Positions 48,875 through 58,468 of a stretch of 64,000 nucleotides of DNA are shown piece after piece (position 1 is the stretch's first letter; each line of letters opens with the position of its first letter). The DNA lies in assembly GCA_016710525.1 (NCBI GenBank), contig JADJVQ010000003.1:186001-250000 (forward strand), written 5' to 3'. The notes below the pieces were generated by a model that worked only from the letters and a program-made list of their open reading frames with translations, made no database searches and was not told the DNA's origin. This stretch comes from Burkholderiaceae bacterium (GTDB lineage: Bacteria > Pseudomonadota > Gammaproteobacteria > Burkholderiales > Burkholderiaceae_E). The position numbers and the translations under genes are program-made.

Positions 48875-50554
48875 ATGTTCGACCTGGTCATCCGCAATGC
48901 CACCCTGTACGACGGCAGTGGCGCGCCGGCGCGCCGCGCCGACCTCGCCGTGACCGGCGATCGCATCGCCGCCATCGGCGAGCACCTGGGCCCCGCCACG
49001 CGCGAGGTCGACGCCACGGGCCTGGCACTGATGCCCGGCATCATCGATGGCCATACCCACTACGACGCGCAGCTCACCTGGGACCCGTTCGCCGACCCTT
49101 CCCCGCAACTGGGCGTGACCACCGCCGTCATCGGCAATTGCGGCTTCACGATCGCGCCCTGCAAGCCGGCCGACCGCGACCTGACGATGCGCAACCTCAC
49201 GCAGGTCGAGGGCATGTCGCTGGATGCCTTGCGCACCGGCATCCGCTGGGACTTCGAATCGATTCCGCAGTACATGGACATGCTGGACGCCAGCGGTCTG
49301 GGCCTGAACGTGGCGGCCTTCGCCGGCCATTCGGCCATCCGCACCTACGTGATGGGCGAGGCCGCGCATCAGCGCGCCGCCACCGATGACGAGATCGATC
49401 GCATGGCGGCGCTGGTGCGCGAGGCGATGGCCAGCGGCGCGGTGGGTTTTGCCACCTCCACCAACGAGCCGCACAACGGCTGGGGCGGCATCCCGATGCC
49501 CTCGCGGCTGGCCGACGAGCGCGAGATGAGCGCGCTGGTGCGCGCGATGGGCGAGTCCGGGCGCGGCCTGTTCATGCTGACCAAGGGCAGCGTGACGCCC
49601 CTTGCGCAGCTGGAAGACATCGCCCGCGACAGCGGCCGCCCGGTGCTGATCGCCGCGATGTTCCACAACAACCTGGCGCCGCAGAAGGTGTTCGACGAAC
49701 TGGCCGCGATGCAGGCGGCCCGCGAGCGCGGCCATGCGCTGATCCCGCAGGTGTCGGCCTGCCCGCTGACCATGGACTTCACGCTGCGCTCGGCCTATGT
49801 GTTCGAGAGCATCCCGGCCTGGAAGGCCGCGATCAGCGTGCCCGACGAAACGCTGCATCAGCTGTATGCCAGCGCGGCCTTTCGCGCCGCCGTCAAGCAC
49901 GACCTGGCGCAGCAGCAGGGCCGCGGCCTTTTCAACGGCGAGTGGCACCTGATGCATGTGGCGCAGGTGGCCAAGGCGGAGAACGCGGCCGTCGAGGGCC
50001 GCTCGCTGCAGGAACTGGCCGATGCGCAGGGCATCCACCCGCTGGACTGGATGCTCGACTTCGGCCTGAAGGAAGGGTTGGACACCTGGTTCACCGGCCA
50101 GTTGCGCAACACCGATCCGCAGGCCGTGGGCCGGCTGGTGTCCGACCCCGCCACGCACGTGTCGCTGTCGGATGCCGGCGCGCACCTCACCTTCCTGTGC
50201 GATGCCGCGTTCGGCCTGCACATGCTGGGCTACTGGGCGCGCGACCAGCACGCGCTCGATACCGCCGCGGCCGTCTACAAGCTCACCGGGCACCCGGCCA
50301 GGCTGTTCGGCATCGCCGACCGCGGCCTGCTGCGCGAAGGCCTGGCCGCCGACCTGCTGCTGTTCGACCCGGCCACCGTGGGCCGCGGGCGCAACGAGCG
50401 CCGCTTCGACCTGCCGGCGGGCGCCACCCGCCTGCGTGGCGAGGGCGCGGGCGTGCGCGGCGTGTGGGTCAACGGCCGCCAGGTGGTCGATGGCAAGGGT
50501 CTGCTGGCCGACGCGCCGCGCGTGGGCCGCGTGCTGCGGGAGTTCCAGGCATGA
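48875..50554 (+). CDS. N-acyl-D-amino-acid deacylase family amidohydrolase
   Basis: A 559-residue amidohydrolase of the D-aminoacylase type. The metal-binding GIIDGHTHYDAQL lies near residue 57, the characteristic GVTTAVIGNCGFTIAPC near 88, AGHSAIR near 150, and the C-terminal SDAGAHLTFLCD near 430. Zinc-dependent members hydrolyse N-acyl-D-amino acids or related cyclic amides. ATG 48875 precedes the conserved FDLVIRNATLYDGSG. It overlaps the next flavoenzyme by four bases (ATGA) and is divergent from the Bug receptor operon, with a 264-bp region between them. Confidence 0.87.
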   Translation: MFDLVIRNATLYDGSGAPARRADLAVTGDRIAAIGEHLGPATREVDATGLALMPGIIDGHTHYDAQLTWDPFADPSPQLGVTTAVIGNCGFTIAPCKPADRDLTMRNLTQVEGMSLDALRTGIRWDFESIPQYMDMLDASGLGLNVAAFAGHSAIRTYVMGEAAHQRAATDDEIDRMAALVREAMASGAVGFATSTNEPHNGWGGIPMPSRLADEREMSALVRAMGESGRGLFMLTKGSVTPLAQLEDIARDSGRPVLIAAMFHNNLAPQKVFDELAAMQAARERGHALIPQVSACPLTMDFTLRSAYVFESIPAWKAAISVPDETLHQLYASAAFRAAVKHDLAQQQGRGLFNGEWHLMHVAQVAKAENAAVEGRSLQELADAQGIHPLDWMLDFGLKEGLDTWFTGQLRNTDPQAVGRLVSDPATHVSLSDAGAHLTFLCDAAFGLHMLGYWARDQHALDTAAAVYKLTGHPARLFGIADRGLLREGLAADLLLFDPATVGRGRNERRFDLPAGATRLRGEGAGVRGVWVNGRQVVDGKGLLADAPRVGRVLREFQA

Positions 50555-51780
50555 GAGTCACGATCGAGTCGCCGCTGGCGCTGCCCTGCGGTGCGATCAT
50601 CGCCAACCGGCTGTGCAAGGCCGCGCTCACCGAAGGCCTGGCCGACGACATGAACCGCGCCACGCCGCGCCTGGAGCGCCTGTACCGGGCGTGGTCCGAG
50701 GGCGGCGCGGGCCTGGTCATCACCGGCAACGTGCAGGTCGACCGGCGCTATCTGGAGCGTCCCGGCAATGTGGTGATCGACGGCAACGGCGGGCTCGATG
50801 CGCTGCGCGCCTATGCGCGGGCCGGCACGGCGGCGGGCAACCACCTGTGGATGCAGATCAACCACCCTGGCCGCCAGACGCCGGTCCACGTGTGCACCGA
50901 GCCTGTGGCGCCGTCGGCGGTGGCACTCAAGCTGCCGGGTGACCAGTACGCCGCGCCGCGGGCGATGAGCGAAGCCGAAGTGCTGGACGCCATCGCGCGT
51001 TTTGCCCGCGTGGCCGCGACCGCGCGCGACTGCGGCTTCACCGGCATCCAGGTGCACGCGGCGCACGGCTACCTGATCAGCCAGTTTTTGTCGCCGCTGG
51101 TCAATCAGCGCACCGACCGCTGGGGCGGCAGCCTCGAGAATCGCGCGTCCTTCCTGCGCGAGGTGGTGCGGGCCTGCCGCGCGGCCACGTCGGCCGATTT
51201 CCCGATCGGCGTGAAGCTGAACTCATCGGACTTCCAGCAGGGCGGTTTTTCCACCGAAGACTGCGTGCAGGTCGTGCGCTGGCTGGGCGAAGAGGGCGTG
51301 GACCTGCTGGAGCTGTCCGGCGGCAGCTACGAGCAGCCCAGCATGATGGGCGTGCGCGCCAAGGGCGAAGCCGCGCCGCCGGTGGCCGACAGCACGCGCC
51401 GGCGCGAGGCCTACTTCCTGGATTACGCGCGCACCATTCGCGCGGTGGCGACGATGCCGGTGATGGTGACGGGCGGATTCCGAAGCCGTGCGGCGATGGA
51501 CGAGGCGTTGGCCGACGGGCAGCTCGACATGATCGGCCTGGGCCGGCCGATGTGTGTCGATACCGATCTGCCCAATCGGCTGATGTCCGGCGAATGGGCG
51601 CAGGGCGAGTCCTACGAGCGGCGCATCGATCCGCCGCGCGCCGGGCTGGCGTGGTTCTGCATCCAGCTGATGAACATCGGCGACGGACTGGCGCCGGAGC
51701 GCGAGCTGGCGGGGGCGCAGGCGATCGAGCGGTATGCGCGCAGCGAGGCGGATGCGGCACGGGGGTTGCGGGGGCGATGA
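50551..51780 (+). CDS. NADH:flavin oxidoreductase, old yellow enzyme family
   Basis: A 409-residue FMN TIM-barrel protein. FTGIQVHAAHGYLISQFLSP near residue 160 with RTDRWGGSLENRASF is diagnostic. VMVTGGFRSRAAMDEAL and MIGLGRPMCVDTDLP near 305-330 bind FMN. Closest in style to YqiG-like ene-reductases without iron-sulfur cysteines. It is coupled to the amidohydrolase by ATGA overlap. Together they could open and reduce a ring or amide compound; the substrate is unknown. Confidence 0.88.
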   Translation: MRVTIESPLALPCGAIIANRLCKAALTEGLADDMNRATPRLERLYRAWSEGGAGLVITGNVQVDRRYLERPGNVVIDGNGGLDALRAYARAGTAAGNHLWMQINHPGRQTPVHVCTEPVAPSAVALKLPGDQYAAPRAMSEAEVLDAIARFARVAATARDCGFTGIQVHAAHGYLISQFLSPLVNQRTDRWGGSLENRASFLREVVRACRAATSADFPIGVKLNSSDFQQGGFSTEDCVQVVRWLGEEGVDLLELSGGSYEQPSMMGVRAKGEAAPPVADSTRRREAYFLDYARTIRAVATMPVMVTGGFRSRAAMDEALADGQLDMIGLGRPMCVDTDLPNRLMSGEWAQGESYERRIDPPRAGLAWFCIQLMNIGDGLAPERELAGAQAIERYARSEADAARGLRGR

Positions 51781-51954
51781 GCTGGGTTGAGCTGACCTGA
51801 GCGAGCGGCCGTTGGGGGAGTCATTACGGGCCGCACGCAACAATCGCAACAGGGCGGCCCTGCGCCCGCAGCGAGGCTGATACAGCCGCCGCGCACACTG
51901 AGATCAATCCACCGCGGGCCTGTGCCTTGCGGATTCCTCAGGCATGCCGGCGCC

Positions 51955-52644
51955 ATGGCCCTCACGATCGATCATCTTTCCATCGACCACGTCGTGCACG
52001 TGATCGAAGCGTTCACCGATGCGCGCGGTGCGGCTCATCAGGTGGGCGAACACGGGCTCATCCGAGTGCTCGCCTTCGACAGCCGCAGCGGCGAAATCTC
52101 CCTCACCTGGGAGCGCGATGGCCGGCAGGAGACGATGGTCTTCCTGCTGGCGAGCCGAACCGGCCCTGGCAATGGCCGCATGAGGCAGTACTTCGAGGTG
52201 GGCGATTACGTGGCCGCTGCCATCGAAGGCCGGCGCCTGATTCCGGGCTTCGGGTATGCGCCGCTGGCCCCTGTGCTGCCGGCGGTGGGCGAGCGGATGA
52301 TCGAGTCCTTCGAGCGCTACGACGAGGGCATCGAGCGGGTGTGGGCGCTGGCGGCTCGCGTGCGCTTCGACGAAGCACACGCGCAGCTGACGGCCATCGT
52401 CGATGCCCCCGACCGCCGCGGCGAACCGAATCGGCGCGCCGCGGTCGACCTCTGCGCGTATGCGCGGCTGCACGCCTTCGACACCGACCTCACCGTGTAT
52501 CACTGGCTGCGCGAATGCGGCCTCGTCCAGTGGTACGTCTGGGGCGCGGGCGCCAGCAGCGGCGGAGACGGCCGCTGGCGCGCCACCGAAATCCGCGCCG
52601 CCGAACGCGCGTTCGCCGACCTCGAGCGTAAGCTGGGCCGATGA
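51955..52644 (+). CDS. Hypothetical protein, coupled to the following lipoprotein gene
   Basis: A 229-residue cytoplasmic-looking protein that I do not recognise. Notable segments are LAFDSRSGEISLTWERDG, LASRTGPGNGRMRQYFEVGDY and LVQWYVWGAGASSGGDGRW. No signal peptide or metal motif is evident. ATG 51955 is preferred over the upstream ATG 51922, which adds eleven unconserved residues. Its stop overlaps the ATG of the next gene (ATGA at 52641), so both proteins are made from one message. Confidence 0.7.
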   Translation: MALTIDHLSIDHVVHVIEAFTDARGAAHQVGEHGLIRVLAFDSRSGEISLTWERDGRQETMVFLLASRTGPGNGRMRQYFEVGDYVAAAIEGRRLIPGFGYAPLAPVLPAVGERMIESFERYDEGIERVWALAARVRFDEAHAQLTAIVDAPDRRGEPNRRAAVDLCAYARLHAFDTDLTVYHWLRECGLVQWYVWGAGASSGGDGRWRATEIRAAERAFADLERKLGR

Positions 52645-53807
52645 AGACGCTGCTGTCGATCTGCCTGAGCACGCTGGCCATCGCCTGCTCGGCGCAGCCG
52701 CGCCTGACGGAGCGGCCGCTGGCCGACATCGCCCGCATCGCCGTGCCGGCGAATCTCTCGAACGAAGACAAGCTGACCGTGCTGGTGGCGCCGTCGCCGG
52801 GCTCGGCACGCGAGCAGAGCCCGTACCGCACCGACCTGATGGAGCGGCTCACCTTCGGCTTCTCGTCGACCTACCTGTGGGCCTCGATGGGCAGCATCAC
52901 CGCCTACCGGCAGCAGCTGATCGTCTCGGTGATGGCGCCGGACGCGACCGACGAAGAGTACGCAAGCCCGCCGGGCCGGATGGCGATCAGCTATGAGCAG
53001 CGCAGGCGCCTGCCCGTGCGCACGCTCGGCACTGGCACGCTGACCACCTTCGAGGGCATCTACGCCCGCGGCAGTGTGACCGAACCGGCCTATCAGTTCG
53101 TGTACGCCGATCGTGCCCGCCGCCTGCAGCTGGTGTGGCATGCGGTGCGCAAGGAGGTCGACCTGGACAGCGGTGTGGCGCAGATCGAGCGCATCGCGGC
53201 GTCGTTTCGCCTGGTGCGCGACCCGCTCGACTGGTTCGCGGCAATGCGCGCCGCGCCGCGCCAGGAGGCCGAGATGCGGGCCGGCCGGCTGGCGAGCGTC
53301 AAGGCGATGCTCAAGCGCGAAGGTTACGGGGCGCTGGAACCCGGCAAACCCGTGTTGCGCAATGGCGTGTACCTGGAGTGGATGTCCGATCCGGAGCCGC
53401 GTTACCAGCTGCTCGTGCCGCTGGGCCGGGTGCGTGCCGCGGCGAACGGCTCGGTGGTCGATCGTCCGCGGCCGCTGCCCCAGCCGGCTGGCGCCCCGGT
53501 GGCCGGAAAATCGAGTCGGCCGCTGGCCGGCACCATCGGCTGGCGCGAAGTGTCGGACGGCGACTGGGTGTTCTCGAACCGGGACAACGCCTATCTGCCG
53601 TTCAAGGGCATTGGCGCGATGCTGGCCGCCCGGCAGCAGGATCGCGGCTTCGTGTTCTTCTTCTATTCGGCCACGGTGCGGGTGGAAGAAGCGTCGGACG
53701 AACGGCGGCTCAATTCGCTGAGCTGGTTTCTCGATGGCGTGCCGGACGTGCAGGCGCGCTGGCGCGAGGGCGCACTGGTGGGCCCCGGCAAGCCGGAGCA
53801 GGACTGA
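52641..53807 (+). CDS. Hypothetical lipoprotein
   Basis: A 388-residue protein with a lipoprotein signal, MKTLLSICLSTLAIAC, lipobox Cys at residue 16. The rest has no motif that I know. It contains YRQQLIVSVMAPDATDEEY, GDWVFSNRDNAYLPFKGIGAML and a beta-rich pattern suggesting a periplasmic surface domain. It is coupled to the preceding hypothetical gene. A stable hairpin follows its stop. Confidence 0.7.
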   Translation: MKTLLSICLSTLAIACSAQPRLTERPLADIARIAVPANLSNEDKLTVLVAPSPGSAREQSPYRTDLMERLTFGFSSTYLWASMGSITAYRQQLIVSVMAPDATDEEYASPPGRMAISYEQRRRLPVRTLGTGTLTTFEGIYARGSVTEPAYQFVYADRARRLQLVWHAVRKEVDLDSGVAQIERIAASFRLVRDPLDWFAAMRAAPRQEAEMRAGRLASVKAMLKREGYGALEPGKPVLRNGVYLEWMSDPEPRYQLLVPLGRVRAAANGSVVDRPRPLPQPAGAPVAGKSSRPLAGTIGWREVSDGDWVFSNRDNAYLPFKGIGAMLAARQQDRGFVFFFYSATVRVEEASDERRLNSLSWFLDGVPDVQARWREGALVGPGKPEQD

Positions 53808-53869
53808 TCCGATCCGGCCCTGTTGGTCGATTCGCGGAACTCCTGCGAGGTTCCTTCAGGGCCAAAGGC

Positions 53870-53898
53870 GGGCACGCATCGCCGGTGATGGCGTGCCC
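53870..53898 (+). terminator. Strong hairpin between convergent lipoprotein and GST genes
   Basis: GGGCACG plus CATC (53870-53880) pairs with GATG plus CGTGCCC (53887-53898), 11 base pairs with one bulged G and a six-base loop. It lies midway between convergent stops and may end both transcripts. No U tract. Confidence 0.45.
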
Positions 53899-53914
53899 AC
53901 CGTGTCGGCAGGTC

Positions 53915-54520
53915 TTACTCCATCAGGCCGACGAATCCGGGCAGCGTGCGGACCCGCTCCAGCCATCCCAAAATGCCCGGGCAGGCGCTCAGGTCCACGT
54001 CGCCGTCGCTTGCGTGCGCCAGGCTGGGAAACGCCGCGATGTCCGCGACCGTGGGGTGATCCATAGCCAGCCATTGCCGATCGCGCAGCCGGTGCTCGAA
54101 GCGCTCGAGCGCGCGCGCGGTATTGCGGGCCTGGATGTCGACGGTGTCGCCGGTGACGCAAAGCGCAGGCGCCAGTTTGCGCAAGCGCGCCTCGTAGGGG
54201 CCCAGCCGCAATTCGTACGCGCTGGCGGCCAGCCAGGCGTTCACCAGCGCCTCGTCTTCCGGTTGCGTCGGCATCCATTGCGCGTCGCCGTGGCGGCGGG
54301 CGAGCCAGACCAGGATCGCCTGCGAATCGCGCAGCGCGACTGACCCGGTGTCGAGCACCGGAATCTGTCCGAAGGGGTTGCGCACCAGCAGGTCGGGGGT
54401 GCGATGCTCGCCCTTGCGGATATCGACGGGCTGGCGGGTGTAGGGCACCCCGAGCAGGGCGAGCAGCAGCCGGACCTTGTAGCAGTTCAGCGAGAGGCGG
54501 GATTCGTAGAGCGTGAGCAT
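53915..54520 (-). CDS. Glutathione S-transferase family protein
   Basis: A 201-residue GST. The N-terminal thioredoxin-like domain starts MLTLYESRLSLNCYKVRLLLALLG, with the SNCYKV-like region that contacts glutathione, then FGQIPVLDTGSVALRDSQAILVWLARR, the cis-proline and glutathione gamma-glutamyl site. The C-terminal helical domain follows from residue 90 and has the N-capping HPTVADIAAFPSL. It conjugates or isomerises electrophiles with glutathione. ATG 54520 fits the family. It is divergent from the aldehyde dehydrogenase. Confidence 0.9.
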   Translation of the reverse strand: MLTLYESRLSLNCYKVRLLLALLGVPYTRQPVDIRKGEHRTPDLLVRNPFGQIPVLDTGSVALRDSQAILVWLARRHGDAQWMPTQPEDEALVNAWLAASAYELRLGPYEARLRKLAPALCVTGDTVDIQARNTARALERFEHRLRDRQWLAMDHPTVADIAAFPSLAHASDGDVDLSACPGILGWLERVRTLPGFVGLME

Positions 54521-54688
54521 GCAGGGCCGTTCCTGGATCTGTGCGCGCAGGCCCACCTTACCAGGCGGCCCGGACGCGAAACCGCTCGCCTGGACAAGAT
54601 CCCGGGCGTTCCTGCATGCTGTACCGATCCTTTTGGGGCCAGTGCCTGGCGACCCGAAACGTCCCGCCCACGCAACCGAGGCCTGCCC

Positions 54689-56173
54689 ATGAAAACCTAC
54701 CAGCACTACATCGACGGCCAGTACGTCGACCCCATCGGCCAGCGCTGGTTCGACTCGGTCGATCCCTACAGCGGCCAGGCCTGGGCGCGCATTCCGCAGG
54801 GCTGCGCCAAGGATGTCGATCGGGCAGTGGCGGCCGCGAGCCGTGCAATGCGCGAAGGTCCGTGGGCGACGATGACGGCCACCGAGCGCGGCAAGCTGAT
54901 GCTGCGGCTGGCCGATCTGGTAGCCAAAAACGCCCAGCGGCTGGCCGAGATCGAGGTGCGCGACAACGGCAAGCTGATCGCCGAGATGGCGGGCCAGATG
55001 AACTACCACCCGGAGTGGTGGCGTTACTTCGGCGGCCTGGTCGACAAGATCGAGGGCCGCGTGATGCCCATCGACAAGCCCGACATCTTCGCGTTCAGCC
55101 GCCAGGAGCCGGTCGGTGTGGTCGGTGCGATGACGGCCTGGAACTCGCCCCTGCTGTTCATCGCCTGGAAGTGCGCACCGGCCATCGCCGCCGGCTGCGC
55201 GGTGGTGATCAAGCCGTCGGAATTCACCTCCGCTTCCACGCTGGAGTACGCCGCGCTGACCAGGGAGGCGGGTTTTCCGGATGGCGTATTCAACGTCGTG
55301 GCGGGGTATGGTCCCGAGGCTGGCGCGGCGCTGGTCGATCACCCCGATGTGGCCAAGATCACCTTCACCGGGTCCGACACCACCGGCAAGCTGATCTATG
55401 CGCAGGCCGCGCGCAGCATGAAGCGGGTGTCGCTGGAACTGGGCGGCAAATCGCCCAACATCGTGTTCGACGACTGCGATCTCGACCAGGCCGCCTCGGG
55501 CGTCATCTCCGGCATCTTCGCGGCCACCGGCCAGACCTGCATCGCCGGCTCACGGCTGCTGGTGCAGAACTCGATCCGTGAAGACTTCACGCGCCGGGTG
55601 AAGGAGCTCGGCGCCTCGGCGCGCAAGGGCAACCCGATGAGTGCCGACACCAACATCGGCCCGGTGACCACGCCGGCGCAGTACAAGAAGATTCTCGACT
55701 ACATCGGCATCGCCAAAGCCGAGGGGGCGCGCTGCATCCTGGGCGGCGGGCCGGCGGCCGCGTCCCCGGAACTCACCGGCGGGCAGTTCGTCGAGCCGAC
55801 CATCTTCGTGGACGTGACACCGCAGATGCGCATCGCCCGCGAAGAGGTCTTCGGTCCGGTGCTCTCGATCATGGGCTTCGACGACGAGGCGCAGGCGGTC
55901 CAGATGGCCAACGACACCATCTACGGCCTGGCCGCCGGCGTGTGGACCCAGGACATGGGGCGCGCGATGCGGATGTCCAAGGCCATGAAGGCCGGCACGG
56001 TGTGGGTCAACACCTATCGCGCGGTGAGCTTCATGATGCCCTTCGGCGGCATGAAGCACTCGGGCATCGGCCGCGAGAGCGGCATCGCCGCCATCGAGGG
56101 CTTCCTCGAAACCAAGAGCACCTGGATCTCGTATGCGAAGGGCGGGCCCGCGAACCCCTTCGTGCTGCGCTGA
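54689..56173 (+). CDS. Aldehyde dehydrogenase family protein
   Basis: A 494-residue NAD(P)-dependent dehydrogenase. AMTAWNSPLLFIAWKCAPAI (residue 148), FTGSDTTGKLIY (near 227), SLELGGKSPNIVFDD with the general base Glu (near 252) and GQTCIAGSRLLVQN with the catalytic Cys (near 286) are all present. It turns an aldehyde into an acid in the cytoplasm. ATG 54689 follows the GST gene divergently by 168 bp. The zinc alcohol dehydrogenase 90 bp downstream would provide the aldehyde, so they form a two-step alcohol-oxidation pair. Confidence 0.92.
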   Translation: MKTYQHYIDGQYVDPIGQRWFDSVDPYSGQAWARIPQGCAKDVDRAVAAASRAMREGPWATMTATERGKLMLRLADLVAKNAQRLAEIEVRDNGKLIAEMAGQMNYHPEWWRYFGGLVDKIEGRVMPIDKPDIFAFSRQEPVGVVGAMTAWNSPLLFIAWKCAPAIAAGCAVVIKPSEFTSASTLEYAALTREAGFPDGVFNVVAGYGPEAGAALVDHPDVAKITFTGSDTTGKLIYAQAARSMKRVSLELGGKSPNIVFDDCDLDQAASGVISGIFAATGQTCIAGSRLLVQNSIREDFTRRVKELGASARKGNPMSADTNIGPVTTPAQYKKILDYIGIAKAEGARCILGGGPAAASPELTGGQFVEPTIFVDVTPQMRIAREEVFGPVLSIMGFDDEAQAVQMANDTIYGLAAGVWTQDMGRAMRMSKAMKAGTVWVNTYRAVSFMMPFGGMKHSGIGRESGIAAIEGFLETKSTWISYAKGGPANPFVLR

Positions 56174-56263
56174 AATCGGCAGCCGATTTCGCCACGTTCA
56201 TTCTCCGCCGCGGTGCGCGACCGCACCGCGGCCCCCACAGACTTCAACTGAATCGGGACTGTC

Positions 56264-57313
56264 ATGAAAGGCATCGTTTTCACCGGCAATCGCCAGCTCG
56301 AGCTGCGCGATTTCGAGGACCCCACCCCTGGCCCTGGCGAGGTGGTGCTGGAAATCAAGGCGTCCGGCATGTGCGGCAGCGACCTGAAATTCTATCGGGG
56401 CGACATTGCCGCGACGATGAAGTCGCTCGGCCTGGGCACCGGCATCAGCGTGATCGCCGGACACGAGCCCTGCGGCGTGGTGGTGGCCGTCGGCTCCGGT
56501 GTCAACCCCAAGCGAGCCTGGGTCGGGCAGCGCGCGATGGTGCATCACTACCGTGGCTGCGGCGCCTGCCCGCACTGCTCGACCGGCTGGCAGCAGCTGT
56601 GCGTGGAGGGCGTGGCGGAGGTGTACGGCGCCACCGGCCATGGCGGGCATGCGCGCTACATGAAGGCGCCGGCCAGCACCATGGTCACGCTGCCCGACGA
56701 GCTGTCGTTCGTGACCGGCGCGGCGATCTCCTGCGGCACCGGCACCGCCTGGGGCGCGCTGAAGCGGCTGGAGCTGACCGGCGATCAGACGATCGCGATC
56801 TTCGGCCAGGGGCCGGTGGGCCTGTCGGCCACGCAACTGGCCGCCGCGCTGGGCGCGCGGGTGATCGCGCTGGACGTCAGCCCCGAGCGGCTGGCGCGCG
56901 CCAGGGAGTTCGGTGCGGCCGAGGTGATCAACCCGGCGCAGACCGATCCGGTGGCCGCGATCCGCGAGCTCACCCACGGGCTGGGCGCGCACGCCACGCT
57001 CGATGCGTCGTCGTCGTCGGACGCGCGCCGCCAGTGCGTGCAGAGCGTGCGCACCTGGGGCAAGGCCTGCCTGGTCGGCGAGGGAGGGCAGATGACGCTG
57101 GATGTCAGCCCCGATCTGCTGCGCCGCCAGGTCACGCTGATCGGCTCATGGACGTTTTCGACCGTGGGCCAGGCCGAGTGCGCCCAATTCATCGCCGATC
57201 GCGGCATCGATGTCGATGCGCTGTTCACCGACCGCTGGCGCCTCGAGCAGGGTGTCGAGGCTTACCAGCACTTCGACCGGCAGACGGCCGGCAAAGGGGT
57301 GTTCGTCTTCTGA
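56264..57313 (+). CDS. Zinc-binding alcohol dehydrogenase family protein
   Basis: A 349-residue medium-chain dehydrogenase. Catalytic zinc ligands appear in MCGSDLKFY (Cys near 38) and GHEPCGVVV (His-Glu near 65); the structural zinc loop is CGACPHCSTGWQQLC near 100. The NAD site is IFGQGPVGLSATQLA near 178. It oxidises an alcohol or polyol. Its stop is one base from the stop of the convergent Bug receptor gene. Likely partner of the aldehyde dehydrogenase upstream. Confidence 0.92.
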   Translation: MKGIVFTGNRQLELRDFEDPTPGPGEVVLEIKASGMCGSDLKFYRGDIAATMKSLGLGTGISVIAGHEPCGVVVAVGSGVNPKRAWVGQRAMVHHYRGCGACPHCSTGWQQLCVEGVAEVYGATGHGGHARYMKAPASTMVTLPDELSFVTGAAISCGTGTAWGALKRLELTGDQTIAIFGQGPVGLSATQLAAALGARVIALDVSPERLARAREFGAAEVINPAQTDPVAAIRELTHGLGAHATLDASSSSDARRQCVQSVRTWGKACLVGEGGQMTLDVSPDLLRRQVTLIGSWTFSTVGQAECAQFIADRGIDVDALFTDRWRLEQGVEAYQHFDRQTAGKGVFVF

Positions 57314-57314
57314 G

Positions 57315-58277
57315 CTATTCGGGCTTCACGCCGATGGTGTCGGCGATGCCCTTGAAGCGCTGGTACTCGTCGGCCTGGTAACGGCCCATCTCAGCCGGGC
57401 CGAAGGTGTACATCGGCTCGGCGCCCGTCACCTCGAAGTACTTGGTCATTTCGGGTGTGCGCATGCCGCGGTTCACCGCGGCAACCAGCTTCGCATGCAC
57501 ATCGGCCGGGGTTTCGGTGCGCACCCAGAACGCGGTCCACGAATAGTTGACGTAGTCGGGCCAGATCTCGCGCAAGGTGGGCACGTTGGGCAGTGAAGGG
57601 TGGCGGTTCTCACCCGACACCGCGATCGCGCGCAACTTGCCGGACTGGACGATCGACAGCGCACCGCCGAAGTCGCCCATGCCCGCATCGAGCTGGCGCC
57701 CGATCACATCGGTGAACACCTGCGCCTGGCCTTTGTAGGGCACGTAGGTGAGCGGCACCTTGGACAGGACCGATACCCACCCGATCGCCAGCTGGTAGCC
57801 CGCCGAGTAGGAGCCGATGTTCAGCGGCTTCGACTTGCCCATGGCGAGCAGGTCGTTCATGGTCTTGATCGGCGACTCGTTGGCCACATACCAGATGTTC
57901 TGCGCGCGCCCGATGCCGTGGACGGCCTTGAACTCCTTGAGCGGGTCGTAGGGCAGGTTCTTGATGACGATGGGGTTCACCGACATCGGCGAATTCGATC
58001 CGATCATGATCGTGTAGCCGTCCGCCGGCGCCTGCCTGACGGCCACCGCGGCGATCGCTCCGCTGGCGCCCGGGCGGTTCTCGACCGTGACCGATTGGCC
58101 GAGTGTTTTCTGCATCTGCTCGGCCAGCACTCGCGCCGAGCTGTCGGCGCCGCTGCCGGCCGCGAAGGGAACCAGCATCCGGATCGGCTTGCTGGGGAAA
58201 TCGGTGGCCTGGCCGAAGGCAGGTGAAGCGGCCAGGGCGATCAGGCCCAAGGCGGCACGTCGCGTCAATCGGATCAT
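57315..58277 (-). CDS. Bug/TctC family tripartite tricarboxylate receptor protein
   Basis: A 320-residue receptor. The signal peptide MIRLTRRAALGLIALAASPAF ends near residue 23. FPSKPIRMLVPFAAGSGADSSAR, VTVENRPGASGAIAAVAVRQAPADGYT and TYVPYKGQAQVFTDVIGRQLDAGM are typical. ATG 58277 has GGAGA upstream. It is the third orphan Bug receptor in the window. Its ligand may feed the ALDH/ADH genes that converge on it, but this is only a guess. Confidence 0.9.
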   Translation of the reverse strand: MIRLTRRAALGLIALAASPAFGQATDFPSKPIRMLVPFAAGSGADSSARVLAEQMQKTLGQSVTVENRPGASGAIAAVAVRQAPADGYTIMIGSNSPMSVNPIVIKNLPYDPLKEFKAVHGIGRAQNIWYVANESPIKTMNDLLAMGKSKPLNIGSYSAGYQLAIGWVSVLSKVPLTYVPYKGQAQVFTDVIGRQLDAGMGDFGGALSIVQSGKLRAIAVSGENRHPSLPNVPTLREIWPDYVNYSWTAFWVRTETPADVHAKLVAAVNRGMRTPEMTKYFEVTGAEPMYTFGPAEMGRYQADEYQRFKGIADTIGVKPE

Positions 58278-58468
58278 GGGTGTCTCCAGTGCGGTGCGAA
58301 TCATGTCGTGGCTCGTGGACCGCGCAGGGGCCGCGGGTTCTCGAGGTGGAACGGCCATGCTCGCCCGGATCCGCTGCACGGCGCAACCGTGGGGGATTCC
58401 AGTACTGGCGCAACGGTGCGCGGGCGAGTGCCGACCAGGACCCCTGCGGGCTGCTGGCCGGCGCACGA

